A stretch of DNA of 64,000 bases from Lacipirellula limnantheis. GTDB taxonomy: Bacteria > Planctomycetota > Planctomycetia > Pirellulales > Lacipirellulaceae. The stretch is from assembly GCF_007746075.1 (NCBI RefSeq), contig NZ_CP036339.1, positions 434,001-498,000 on the forward strand, written 5' to 3'. Position 1 is the first letter of the stretch; each line of letters begins with the position of its first letter. The notes beneath the pieces were generated by a model. The model ran no database searches. It was given only the letters and a program-made list of their open reading frames with translations, and had not been told where the DNA came from. The translations under genes and the position numbers were made by a program. Shown here one piece after another: positions 54,119-62,282 of this stretch.

Positions 54119-55759
54119 TCATCTTCGATGTCGAAACTCCGCCGAGTTCACCAGCGCCCAGGCCAAGTCTTCGATCGCTTGTTGGCGATCGCCGACGTCG
54201 TCGAGGTAGGCGCTGGCTCGCGCCAGTTCGTCCTCGGTCGGTTGGCGGCTAAGAGTTCGCAGGTACAGTTCAGTAAACAGTTCATCGTTATCGTCAATTT
54301 CTTCGAGCAGGCCGCTCAGGAAGCCGCGGTTAGCGCGGAGGCCGCCGGCGACTTGGGCGGAGTTCATCATGGCGAGCGACTGCGGGATCGAGCCGCTGAT
54401 CGACTCGCGCGGCTCGCTGGGGTCGAAGCCGAAGGTCTGGTTGAACTGGGCACGCGGGTCGCGCTGCTGGCCGCGAAAACCACCCCCTGCCCCGCCGCGG
54501 CCGGGACGATTGGGCGTCGGCTCGGGTAGGTCGAGGGCCGAAAGCAACGCGTTGTACAATTGATCCGCCCGCAATGGTTGCGGGACGTTGGCGGCGAATG
54601 GGAGGTCGTTGTCGTCTGCATGGCGAGGTCGCGATTGCCGCTGGTAGGCGTCGGTTGCGGTAATCGTTTCGAAGAGCCACTTCATGTCGTAGTCGGCGTC
54701 GTGAAAGCCTTTGGCCAGGATCTTCAACGTCGCGGGAGCGGTCGCGGTGCGGTCGGGACCGACGTCGTCGACCGGTTCGTAGAAGCCGCGGCCGACCAGC
54801 TCGGACCACAGGCGATTCACGGCGGCGACGGCGAACCACTCGTTGCGGGTGAGATACTTCGAGAGCATTTCGCGGCGCTTGGCGTCGGGCGTGCCGAAGT
54901 CCATCTTCGCGCTGGTCAGGAAAAACTTCGGCTGCATCCGCGTGCCGGGCGCCGAGGGATCTTCGAGGTCGGGCATGAAGTGCTCGGGCATCGGGCGGTT
55001 GCCGTCGTCTTCCTTCTTGAAGCGGAGTTGCCGATCGCTGGCGACCACCTGGAACGAACGGCTGGTTGGCGTGCGCACGGGCCGGACGCCGATGCGGGGG
55101 AAGAACGCGGCGAGCTCGTGGAACTCTTGGCGCTTCCAGCGGTCGTAGGGATGGTCGTGGCACTGGGCGCATTGAATTTGCATGCCGAGGAAAATGCGGG
55201 CGACCTCGGCGGTGGTCTCTTCGGTGCGGCCTTCCTGGGCCATGATGATTGCCGTCGAGCCGTTGTCGCGCACGTCGCCCGTGGCGGTGATGAACGCCGC
55301 GGCGATCTCGTCCCACGGCTTGTTGTCGTTCAACTGCTGACCGAGGTCGGCCTCCAGGGCGTTGGAGGCGATGAGAGCGCGGTCTTCGATGCGGCGGTAG
55401 AAGATAACGTCGCGCCAGTAGCGGGCCCAGTTGACGCCGTACTGCGGGTCGGCCAGCAACTCGCGGACGACGCGCTGGCGCTTGTCGGCCGAGGGATCGA
55501 GCGTGAAGGCGATCACATGCTCGGGCGCGGGGATGTCGCCGACGAGGTCGAGCCAGATGCGACGGAGATAGGTCGCATCGTCGCACTGGGGGGCGAGTTC
55601 GGTTTGCGACGCGAACAGCTCGGCGGCGAGCGAGGCGTCGACTTGCTTGGCGACGGCTCCGGGTGCCTGGCGCGGGGCGGCGTGGGCCGTCGCAGCGAGG
55701 GCGAGCGTGCTGGCGAGGATCGCGATGAGTGTGGGGCGCAGCCGTTGCATGTTGCGCAT
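54119..55759 (-). CDS. DUF1549/DUF1553 domain protein
   Basis: 546 aa; start ATG 55759 (AAGG close upstream) or 55750. Signal peptide (about 1-28, LIAILASTLALAATAHAAPR). DUF1549 (about 40-250): DDATYLRRIWLDLVGDIPAP, RQRVVRELLADPQYGVNWAR, YWRDVIFYRR, FLGMQIQCAQCHDHPYDRWK. DUF1553 (about 280-540): FLTSAKMDFGTPDAKRREML, NEWFAVAAVNRLWSELVGRG, ILAKGFHDADYDMKWLFETI, SRQPTEDELARASAYLDDVG, DLAWALVNSAEFRHRR. CAQCH looks like a haem motif but is the family's own conserved element. It is the partner of the DUF1501 gene downstream; secreted, with function presumed in polymer degradation. Confidence 0.95.
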   Translation of the reverse strand: MRNMQRLRPTLIAILASTLALAATAHAAPRQAPGAVAKQVDASLAAELFASQTELAPQCDDATYLRRIWLDLVGDIPAPEHVIAFTLDPSADKRQRVVRELLADPQYGVNWARYWRDVIFYRRIEDRALIASNALEADLGQQLNDNKPWDEIAAAFITATGDVRDNGSTAIIMAQEGRTEETTAEVARIFLGMQIQCAQCHDHPYDRWKRQEFHELAAFFPRIGVRPVRTPTSRSFQVVASDRQLRFKKEDDGNRPMPEHFMPDLEDPSAPGTRMQPKFFLTSAKMDFGTPDAKRREMLSKYLTRNEWFAVAAVNRLWSELVGRGFYEPVDDVGPDRTATAPATLKILAKGFHDADYDMKWLFETITATDAYQRQSRPRHADDNDLPFAANVPQPLRADQLYNALLSALDLPEPTPNRPGRGGAGGGFRGQQRDPRAQFNQTFGFDPSEPRESISGSIPQSLAMMNSAQVAGGLRANRGFLSGLLEEIDDNDELFTELYLRTLSRQPTEDELARASAYLDDVGDRQQAIEDLAWALVNSAEFRHRR

Positions 55760-56906
55760 GGCCTTACTGGTTGCTGTGTTAGGAGCAATGCCAAGGGGTC
55801 AGCGACCCGATCTGGAACGGCAAATCTGCTGGTTGGCGTCGCCTGCTTCCAGCATATCCGCTGGCGGCGATTTTCAGCGCTGCCGGTTTCCGAGGATTCA
55901 ACACCGGGGGTTCGCGGGGAGTTTCGGTTGCGGGCGCGTTGCTCCAACCAGCCGGACCTCCACGCGGTCCGGGGGCGGCGGCGAGCGGTCGTCCATCTCG
56001 CTTGGCGGGGCGGCCCGGAGGGCGTGGCCCTCCGGCTATTGGCGTTGGCTTGAGGGTCTCGTGGGCGGTCGACGAGTCTGCCCGGCGTCTTTCGATTTTG
56101 GCGGGGACTAATTCTGTCGCGAAACGCGTTTTTGGCGACACAATTCTCAAGTTGTTCTCTCCGTTGAGGTTGCGTGCGGCGATTGAGGCGACAAATTGTC
56201 GCGTCAAACTGTTTGTGGTTGGATGCCGGACGCTGGTAATTTGATCTGATTCCTGGCTGTCGATCCGCTTTCGCGTCGCGGCTAAGCTCTTCTTTGAATT
56301 TGCTTTTGCGTGCGCGGCGGGGGGGCCCCATTAAATAGCCGCAAAACTCCTTCCTCCAGTCGCCGGTGGCGGCGCGTTTGAGCCTTTGTTTCTCGATCTG
56401 TTCTGACCAAAACGATTCGAGATCGGGCGTTGAATTCTGCGTTTTTCGCGCTTGTGTGTTGGCACGCAAAAGTCGCAAAAGTCGTCGACCCGCTCTCTAC
56501 GCGCGAACGGCGAGCGCTCGCCGTGCATCCGGCGTTGGTCCGGCGCATGAGCCAATTGTTGAATCGCCAAAGTCGGGGTGTATCCACCCGTACACTATTG
56601 GGCGGCGCGGCCAATTTCAACGCTAAAGTTTGGATTTCTTTGGGGGGCCGCGAAGAGGCGCAAGAGTCGCGAAAGGGAGGAAAGAAAAGAGGGATAAGGT
56701 TGGGTGGCATGTCTTCGCGGAGCGTCGACATGCAGGTGACGTGCGTTCGTTTGGGGGCCTCTATATGGCGTAGAAGAGTATTTCGAGATCGAATGATTAC
56801 TACTACTCTTGTAAGATTCCATTTAAGAAGCAGAGACTAGAATGGGGCGATTGATCACTACTAGCCACGTTTTCTCAGAAGAATCTCGAAAAAGCAGGAG
56901 AAACTT
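55760..56906. other. Gene-poor region of about 1.15 kb
   Basis: I see no supportable gene; open frames here (for example 55779-56207 on the minus strand and 56430-56840 on the plus strand) lack ribosome sites and domain-like sequence. It contains a near-perfect palindrome GCGACAAATTGTCGC (56188-56202) and GCAAAAGTCGCAAAAGTCG-type tandem elements (about 56465). From 56750 base composition becomes more AT-rich than the surroundings. Confidence 0.5.
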
Positions 56907-57518
56907 ATGGAGTTTGTGGCCGGCCTAGTCTTGGGATCGATACTCGGCGTAGTCGCCGATCGTGCCTGGGCGAGATTTGAGCAACGAATTCAGATAAGCA
57001 TCGAACCGACATTCTTTGTCGATGCGGAAGACGGCGAAGGGATCGCCCTCAATATCACCAATTTGGGGCCTTCCGATTTACCGGACTACAAGTTGGGACT
57101 TAAGTTTCCACGCATGGGAGAGATGTTCTTTAACTTCGGAAGCGCTGATGGTCCTCAAGGCCCTGCCGAACATCGCGAGCACAAATTGAGTACGAAAACG
57201 CAGATGCGATTTAAGGATATGTTCGTGTCGCGTGGCGGCGCAATTGTCGAAAGAATTCTCGCTGGGAAGCAGCGTCCCCACGGCCTCGTCTTTCGACTGG
57301 TTATGAAACGTGGCGAGAGAGTGTTGTTTGAGAATTCACAAATTGGTGATGCACTATTCGAAGCTTTTGTTGCAACCACATTTCAGGGAAAGAAGGGCGA
57401 AATGGACTGGGAATCGCTCAGGTATAAGTCCCCTTCAGCATGGCTTATGTGCAAGAGCTATCTAGCGTCACTGGGACCAATCGTATTCCCTGCGGACTGG
57501 CCATCCGCTCAGAAGTAG
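56907..57518 (+). CDS. Membrane-anchored hypothetical protein in an AT-richer patch
   Basis: 203 aa from the ATG at 56907, with a strong AGGAG 8 nt upstream. One N-terminal TM helix (MEFVAGLVLGSILGVVADRA), then a beta-rich cytoplasmic or external domain (IQISIEPTFFVDAEDGEGIA, LNITNLGPSDLPDYKLGLKF) and a helical end (FVATTFQGKKGEMDWESLRY, WLMCKSYLASLGPIVFPADW). Not recognised. Codon use and GC differ from the neighbourhood, suggesting acquisition. Convergent with the next gene. Confidence 0.8.
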   Translation: MEFVAGLVLGSILGVVADRAWARFEQRIQISIEPTFFVDAEDGEGIALNITNLGPSDLPDYKLGLKFPRMGEMFFNFGSADGPQGPAEHREHKLSTKTQMRFKDMFVSRGGAIVERILAGKQRPHGLVFRLVMKRGERVLFENSQIGDALFEAFVATTFQGKKGEMDWESLRYKSPSAWLMCKSYLASLGPIVFPADWPSAQK

Positions 57519-57525
57519 GGGAGAA

Positions 57526-58290
57526 GAAAAAGTGGCAGGAACCGTTTCGATTCCGGCCCGCCTCGTGAAGCCTCACCGACTGATGCGATGCGGCAACAGC
57601 CCACGGGCGTCCGGGGCAAGCTGCGCGGTGGCAATGACACGCGCCAACCCCGCGCGGACCAGTGAAAGCGGGTGCTGGGGGAACGACGCGTCGCACTTCG
57701 CATCGTCGGATGGGAGCCGCCGCAGCGGACGCCCCAGAGCCTTCGCGTGCATCGCGTCCAACTCCTCTTGATTGTTGATGACTGGGATCTCTGCCTGCGG
57801 GTCCATCGGCCACTTGTCACCCTCAATGACCATGACTGCCGCCTCTCGCATCCCGGTGTTGCCTTGTTCGACTGCCTCGACATTGACCTGGAACCGGCAG
57901 TCCTGGAACGGCAGCCACAGGATGCCGATGTAAGCCATGCCCCGGCTGCCGGGGGCCGGCGAGCGGTATTTGAACACCCCGGCCAATCCTTCGACGCCGG
58001 CGATCGGAGCCGGGTACATTTCCAGCATGACCCCGCGGTTCTGTTCGCATTCCTGGCGGTAAAATACCTGCGCGGCGTTCGGGTCGGTGAGGTCAAACGG
58101 CCAGTAGATGACCCCCTGGTCGAACGTCAGCCGGTGGGCAACGCGGTCTGCATTCACCCAAATGCGTTCCGTCTCGGCGTGCCGTACCAACTTACAGTCT
58201 GTGAGATCGAAGGTCAGGGAATCGACGCTCGCCATCTGAAAGCCCTCTGTGGCCTGGAAAGAAAAAGGTGGCAGGAATCGTTTTGATTCG
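57526..58290. repeat. Direct repeats of about 30 bp bracketing the 57573 gene
   Basis: 57526-57554 and 58261-58290: both contain GAAAAA, GTGGCAGGAA, CGTTT and GATTC in the same order, 26 of 29 aligned positions equal with one inserted base. They enclose 57573-58235 exactly and suggest a segment inserted or duplicated as a unit. Confidence 0.55.
57573..58235 (-). CDS. Hypothetical protein bracketed by direct repeats
   Basis: 220 aa from the ATG at 58235. No signal or TM. Sequence is mixed alpha/beta: VDSLTFDLTDCKLVRHAETE, VAHRLTFDQGVIYWPFDLTD, MAYIGILWLPFQDCRFQVNV and NQEELDAMHAKALGRPLRRL, ending ARGLLPHRISR. No family recognised. It converges on 56907-57518 and lies precisely between two 30-bp direct repeats, so it may have entered as a unit. 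Composition is nearer to the host than that of its neighbours. Confidence 0.75.
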   Translation of the reverse strand: MASVDSLTFDLTDCKLVRHAETERIWVNADRVAHRLTFDQGVIYWPFDLTDPNAAQVFYRQECEQNRGVMLEMYPAPIAGVEGLAGVFKYRSPAPGSRGMAYIGILWLPFQDCRFQVNVEAVEQGNTGMREAAVMVIEGDKWPMDPQAEIPVINNQEELDAMHAKALGRPLRRLPSDDAKCDASFPQHPLSLVRAGLARVIATAQLAPDARGLLPHRISR

Positions 58291-58293
58291 AAA

Positions 58294-58515
58294 TTAGACT
58301 CGAGGCTGCCGGACGCGAAAGGTAAGGGAGATAAACGTTGCCGTCGAGATCACGGCAATGACGAGCGGCAGGATGTGGCCCTCGCCGGGATCTCGCGTGC
58401 TTTCAATGTAGCGATGCAAGAAGGCACTGACCCCCATGCCGACGGCGCAGGCGATCGGGGTGGCGATGAGCCAAGTGAGGAAGAGCGTCCAACGCTTGCG
58501 GCGGGTTGAGGTCAT
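58294..58515 (-). CDS. Small two-helix membrane protein
   Basis: 73 aa from the ATG at 58515. A basic start (MTSTRRKRW) leads into TM1 (TLFLTWLIATPIACAVGMGV), a short loop with HRYIESTRDPGEG and TM2 (ILPLVIAVISTATFISLTFR). Positive-inside rule puts both ends in the cytoplasm. No family recognised and no good Shine-Dalgarno. It is 9 bp downstream of the 58525 gene, so possibly co-transcribed. Confidence 0.6.
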   Translation of the reverse strand: MTSTRRKRWTLFLTWLIATPIACAVGMGVSAFLHRYIESTRDPGEGHILPLVIAVISTATFISLTFRVRQPRV

Positions 58516-58524
58516 GGATGGATT

Positions 58525-59010
58525 TTAGCCTTCGAGGCTTGCGTCTACGAAGTACTTTCGCACAAAAGCTTGATAGGCCCAGCAGACGTCGCTATTGAAT
58601 CGGTCGTCTCCAATTCGAGATTCTGCTAGTAATTGCAAGCCGTGCGCAACAGCGTCGCCTAGTCTAAGCATGTCCTTGTCTTCGGGGATGAACTCAGCAA
58701 GTGCCTTCGTCGCTGCCGCGCGATGTTTCGATATCGAGTCGCCCGAGCCGTCGAAAACGTCCTGAAGCATAGCGAGCATCAGGATCAGTATTCCTCCACG
58801 GATGAATCGGTCGTCGACGCGCCCGGTATCTACGCGATTGAGCAATTCCCAATAGTGAATTGAGTAGTCATTGGCGTAATCGAGGTCGCCCATGATGTGA
58901 CGATAGTCGGCCAGTTCATGGTAGAGGAAGCATACGTCTTTCAGGACTCGCTTGTAGAGTGCATCGTCGTCATCTTCACGTTGCGAACCGTCCGTGCGGA
59001 GTGATTGCAT
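58525..59010 (-). CDS. Hypothetical helical protein
   Basis: 161 aa from the ATG at 59010 (a GTG at 59040 would add 10 residues; neither has a clear ribosome site). Mostly alpha-helical and acidic: DDDALYKRVLKDVCFLYHEL, DYRHIMGDLDYANDYSIHYW, FIRGGILILMLAMLQDVFDG, AVAHGLQLLAESRI, FNSDVCWAYQAFVRKYFVDA. The single hydrophobic stretch is probably buried, not a TM helix. No family recognised. GC is lower than in the ribosomal genes that follow. Confidence 0.7.
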   Translation of the reverse strand: MQSLRTDGSQREDDDDALYKRVLKDVCFLYHELADYRHIMGDLDYANDYSIHYWELLNRVDTGRVDDRFIRGGILILMLAMLQDVFDGSGDSISKHRAAATKALAEFIPEDKDMLRLGDAVAHGLQLLAESRIGDDRFNSDVCWAYQAFVRKYFVDASLEG

Positions 59011-59063
59011 TTGACGCGTCTCGTGGTTAGGCGACGGCACACAGAGTGTGCCTGCTACAAGAA

Positions 59064-59093
59064 AAAAGCCGCCTTCTGGTGAAGGCGGCTTTT
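59064..59093 (-). terminator. Rho-independent terminator of the rplM-rpsI unit
   Basis: Perfect 13-bp stem AAAAGCCGCCTTC (59064-59076) / GAAGGCGGCTTTT (59081-59093), 4-nt loop TGGT, followed on the minus strand by a T-run. It is 27 bp after the rpsI stop. Confidence 0.88.
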
Positions 59094-59120
59094 CGTGGTT
59101 CTGGTTGTCGCGAAGGCGAA

Positions 59121-59522
59121 TTAACGCTTCGAGAACTGCGTGCCGCGGCGGGCGCCGTGGAGGCCGTACTTTTTGCGTTCCTTCATGCGGGAGTCGCGCG
59201 ACATGTAGTTCTTCTCGCGGAGCTTCTCGATGAGGTCGCTGTCGTGCTTCAGCAGGGCGCGGGCGATGCCCTGGGTGCAGGCGCCGGCCTGGCCGGTGGT
59301 GCCGCCGCCGGCGACGCGGATTCGCACGTCGACCTTGTCGCGGAGCTCGCAGTGGTCCAGCGGGCCGGTGACGGCGTTTTGGTCCTGAGCGATCCGGAAG
59401 AACTCGTTGAGTTCGCGGCCGTTGACGGTGATCTTGCCGGTGCCCGGCTTGATGCGGACGCGGGCGACGGAGGTCTTGCGACGGCCAGTGCCGAGGGCTT
59501 CTAGGGTGGCGGCTGCGGACAT
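59121..59522 (-). CDS. rpsI: 30S ribosomal protein S9
   Basis: 133 aa from the ATG at 59522 (AGGA 8 nt upstream); the frame is open 13 codons further, without a site. S9 sits in the head of the 30S subunit with its C-terminal tail reaching the P-site tRNA. Landmarks: LGTGRRKTSVARVRIKPGTG, ITVNGRELNEFF, VRIRVAGGGTTGQAGACTQG, ARALLKHDSDL, SRMKERKKYGLHGARRGTQF-SKR, ending in the canonical SKR. Downstream partner of rplM, as usual, but separated by a 160-bp gap with a family E palindrome. Confidence 0.99.
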   Translation of the reverse strand: MSAAATLEALGTGRRKTSVARVRIKPGTGKITVNGRELNEFFRIAQDQNAVTGPLDHCELRDKVDVRIRVAGGGTTGQAGACTQGIARALLKHDSDLIEKLREKNYMSRDSRMKERKKYGLHGARRGTQFSKR

Positions 59523-59556
59523 GTTCGTTTTCCTGTATGAGTTCGACGTGAACCCT

Positions 59557-59632
59557 GTCACCCTGAGTGAACCCTGTCGCCCTGAGGTACTCCGAAGGGT
59601 CCGGCCGGACTCTTCGCTCCGATCAGAGTGAC
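59557..59632. repeat. Family E element between rplM and rpsI
   Basis: GTCACCCTGAGTGA (59557-59570) against TCTTCGCTCCGATCAGAGTG-AC (59611-59632); two further partial copies of the end (TTGCTCAAAGTGAC, TTGCTCAGAGTGAC) follow at 59639-59668. Confidence 0.6.
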
Positions 59633-59682
59633 ATTAGTTGCTCAAAGTGACCAATTGCTCAGAGTGACGATGTGATGACTTG

Positions 59683-60120
59683 TTAAGCGATCGACGCGAG
59701 TTCGGTCGGTTCCGGTTGCTGGGCCTGGTGGGGGTGGTTGGCGCCCTTGTAGATCTTGAGCTTCGACAACATCGCGGCGCCGAGCTTGTTCTTGGGGAGC
59801 ATGCGGCGGACGGCTTCCTGGAGGATGAGCTCGGGGCTCTTTTCCAAGCGGTCGGCGGCGCCGATCGTGCGCTGGCGGGTGTAGCCGGTGTACCAGGCGT
59901 ACTTCTTTTGCTCCCACTTCTTGCCGGTGAACTGGATCTTCTCGCAGTTGACGACGACGATGAAATCGCCCGTATCGACGTGAGGGGTGTATGTCGGGCG
60001 GTGCTTGCCCATGAGGATAACGGCGATTTCGCTGGCCAGGCGGCCCACAATCTTGTCGGTGGCGTCGACCAGCAGCCACTTCTGCTCGACAGTGCCAGCT
60101 TTGGCCATGTAGGTGGTCAT
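59683..60120 (-). CDS. rplM: 50S ribosomal protein L13
   Basis: 145 aa from the ATG at 60120. L13 binds 23S rRNA early in 50S assembly. Landmarks: MAKAGTVEQKWLLVDATDKI, VGRLASEIAVILMGKHRPTY, TPHVDTGDFIVVVNCEKIQF, TGKKWEQKKYAWYTGYTRQR, SPELILQEAVRRMLPKNKLG, MLSKLKIYKGANHPHQAQQP. Length matches the family (about 142). First gene of the rplM-rpsI pair; 41 codons of open frame upstream are not used. Confidence 0.99.
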   Translation of the reverse strand: MTTYMAKAGTVEQKWLLVDATDKIVGRLASEIAVILMGKHRPTYTPHVDTGDFIVVVNCEKIQFTGKKWEQKKYAWYTGYTRQRTIGAADRLEKSPELILQEAVRRMLPKNKLGAAMLSKLKIYKGANHPHQAQQPEPTELASIA

Positions 60121-60260
60121 GGGACGGATACTTTCAGCAATAACGTGTCGAAAACTGTCGTTCGAGCCACCATGCCTGGGGCGCAGCGACTTTGGAGAAT
60201 CGCTCAATTTATCAGTGTGCGGGCGGGGGGACAAGTGGAGCAATTTTCTGGTTCAGGAGT

Positions 60261-60362
60261 GGCGAGCCGGGAGCGTGAGCTCCTGGGGCTTGGTATCGGA
60301 TCGGTAAAGTGGGAGTGGGAATGCGGGAGCGGGAACCCGGGAGCTGACGCTCCCGGCTCGCC
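60261..60362. repeat. Family L palindromic element upstream of rplM
   Basis: GGCGAGCCGGGAGCGTGAGC... (60261-60288) and CCCGGGAGCTGACGCTCCCG... (60336-60362), inverted; each half contains its own GGGAGC-(T)GA-GCTCC palindrome. Spacer 47 nt. It begins about 140 bp upstream of the rplM start. Confidence 0.7.
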
Positions 60363-60382
60363 TTGAGGTTTGGTGGGAGCCG

Positions 60383-60592
60383 TTATTTTCGGCCGCGGAG
60401 GGCGAGCGCGCCGAGCCAGAGGGTGAGAAATCCGCCGGTCATGGCGGCGACGACCCAGAGGCGGCGATAGTCGCGGTCGGGGGTTTGGGGGTCGAGGCCG
60501 AGGTAGGCCCCCAGGCCGAGCAGCATGCCCCAGGCCACGAGGCCGGCAACGATGTACCAGAGGAGCCGGCGGTTGGTGGGTTCGTGTTGCAT
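60383..60592 (-). CDS. Small two-helix membrane protein
   Basis: 69 aa from the ATG at 60592 (open frame continues upstream to 60712 without a ribosome site). MQHEPTNRRLL leads into TM1 (WYIVAGLVAWGMLLGLGAYL), loop GLDPQTPDRDYRRL and TM2 (WVVAAMTGGFLTLWLGALAL), ending RGRK. No family recognised. On the same strand as rplM but separated from it by the family L element. Confidence 0.65.
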   Translation of the reverse strand: MQHEPTNRRLLWYIVAGLVAWGMLLGLGAYLGLDPQTPDRDYRRLWVVAAMTGGFLTLWLGALALRGRK

Positions 60593-61019
60593 GGGGAGCG
60601 GCGAAATAGCTTGGCCGGAGGTTTGTGGGAGGGGTCTTCGACCCCGAGGTGGCTGGACGAGGCTGGGCGGCGTGTCGTGGTGAGCGTTATCGACGTCGGA
60701 GACGCCACCCACAGAAAGTTTGGCCTGCCACCAAGGGCATCGTTGTCAGCGCAAAAGCGCCAATTCGTTAAACGTCTGCGCAATTGGAGATTTAAGGGTT
60801 TGCCGCGTCAGAGTACACTCGGCTGCTGATGAGTCGGCTGTCGTTGTGGTTGCGGTCGCAGCCCCTGGCTCTGCCAGGGGGTTGGACGCCAAGGCGGAAT
60901 GGTAAGTCCTGCGATGTGCGACCCCCTGGCGGAGCCAGGGGCTAAAAATGGGCGCTGGCTCGATTCTATCGCATTGCCGCCCCTTTCTGAATCGCGTTCC
61001 TGCCAAGGTTGAGTTTGAG
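60593..61019. other. Divergent gap upstream of the alanine dehydrogenase gene
   Basis: 427 bp with no gene; 84 bp are a family B element (60860-60943), which ends 76 bp before the ald start. No strong promoter match seen. Confidence 0.45.
60860..60943. repeat. Family B element, copy 4
   Basis: Units 60860-60882 (AGCCCCTGGCTCTGCCAGGG...) and 60921-60943 (ACCCCCTGGCGGAGCCAGGG...), 38-nt spacer. Confidence 0.85.
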
Positions 61020-62129
61020 ATGATCATCGGCGTCCCGAAAGAAGTGAAGTTGGATGAGTACCGCGTCGCGATGTTGCCGGTAGGCGTCGAAGAGCTGACC
61101 CGCCGCGGCCATAAGGTGCTGATCGAAGTTGGCGCCGGTTTGGGGTCGGGCCTGCCGGATACCGAGTACGCCTCGGCGGGGGCGGAGCTTGTGCTGGAAC
61201 CCGCGGAGATTTTTGCTCGCGCCGACATGATCGTGAAGGTGAAGGAGCCGCAGGCGAGCGAATGGCCGATGATCCGCAAGGGACAGACGGTCTTCACTTA
61301 CTTTCACTTCGCGGCCGATCGCGAGCTGACTGAGGCGATGATCAACTCGGGCGCGGCGGCAGTGGCGTACGAGACGCTGGCCGACGACCAGGGCCGGCTG
61401 CCGCTACTCACCCCGATGAGCGAGGTGGCCGGGCGGATGAGCGTGCAGGAAGGCGCCAAGTATTTGGAGCGTCCGCAGATGGGGCGCGGGATTTTGCTGG
61501 GGGGCGTGCCGGGCGTGGCCCCGGCGAACATTCTCATTCTTGGCGGCGGCATCGTCGGGGCGAACGCCGCAAAAATTGCCGCGGGCTTCAACGCGAACGT
61601 GGCGATTCTCGACATCAACATGGATCGGCTGCGGTATCTGGCGGACGTGATGCCGCCGAACGTCGACGTGCTGTTCAGCGATCGCCACATCATTCGCGAG
61701 CAGCTGCGGCTGGCGGATTTGGTGATTGGCGCCGTGCTCATCCCCGGGGCGAAGGCGCCGCGGTTGATTGAGCGCGAGCAGCTGAAGGAAATGAAGCCGG
61801 GGTCGGTGATCATCGACGTGGCGATCGACCAGGGGGGCTGCATTGCCACCAGTCGGCCGACGACCCATAGCCAACCGACGTATATTGTTGACGACGTGCT
61901 CCACTACTGCGTGACGAACATGCCGGGAGCCGTGGGGCGGACGAGCACCTTTGCTCTATGCAACGTGACGTTGCCGTGGGTGATTGAGATCGCCCAGCGC
62001 GGGATCGAGGAGGCGGCCCATGCGCTGCGGCCGATTGCGCGGGCCGTGAACATGTTCGCCGGCGAGGTGACGAACCGGCCGGTGGCGGAGACGTTTGCGA
62101 TTCCTTACAGCAATCGGTTCTTGCCGTAG
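61020..62129 (+). CDS. ald: Alanine dehydrogenase
   Basis: 369 aa from the ATG at 61020 (AAGG 11 nt upstream). Ald reversibly deaminates L-alanine to pyruvate with NAD. Landmarks: MIIGVPKEVKLDEYRVAMLP, GAGLGSGLPDTEYASAGAEL, MIVKVKEPQASEWPMIRKGQ (catalytic Lys), YFHFAADRELTEAM (catalytic His), LTPMSEVAGRMSVQEGAKYL, NILILGGGIVGANAAKIAAG (NAD-binding glycines), VIIDVAIDQGGCIATSRPTT-HSQPTY and NMPGAVGRTSTFALCNVTLP. Length matches the family (about 370). Followed 150 bp later by mtnA on the same strand, with a half B palindrome between. Confidence 0.98.
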   Translation: MIIGVPKEVKLDEYRVAMLPVGVEELTRRGHKVLIEVGAGLGSGLPDTEYASAGAELVLEPAEIFARADMIVKVKEPQASEWPMIRKGQTVFTYFHFAADRELTEAMINSGAAAVAYETLADDQGRLPLLTPMSEVAGRMSVQEGAKYLERPQMGRGILLGGVPGVAPANILILGGGIVGANAAKIAAGFNANVAILDINMDRLRYLADVMPPNVDVLFSDRHIIREQLRLADLVIGAVLIPGAKAPRLIEREQLKEMKPGSVIIDVAIDQGGCIATSRPTTHSQPTYIVDDVLHYCVTNMPGAVGRTSTFALCNVTLPWVIEIAQRGIEEAAHALRPIARAVNMFAGEVTNRPVAETFAIPYSNRFLP

Positions 62130-62160
62130 CGTTGTTGGAACGCTGCTCGCCTCCACTTGT

Positions 62161-62183
62161 AGCCCCGGGCGGAGCCCGGGGCT
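62161..62183. repeat. Family B half element
   Basis: AGCCCCGGGCGGAGCCCGGG then GCT: one self-complementary unit without its partner, 32 bp after the ald stop. Confidence 0.6.
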
Positions 62184-62282
62184 ACAACGCAACGTTGCCC
62201 GCCGCGACCGATGTGTGTGGTAGCGGTACAATCGTTGTTTTAGGGGCAACGCCCCCTCCCGCAGTTCCTTGGTGCAACGACC

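Noticed and set aside
54119..55759. CAQCH in the DUF1549 protein as a c-type cytochrome haem site
   Set aside because: The motif is a conserved element of the DUF1549 family itself; no second haem-ligand context or cytochrome fold is visible.
55779..56207. 142-codon minus-strand frame in the gene-poor region
   Set aside because: Low-complexity Pro/Arg/Ala sequence, no ribosome site, no recognisable domain.
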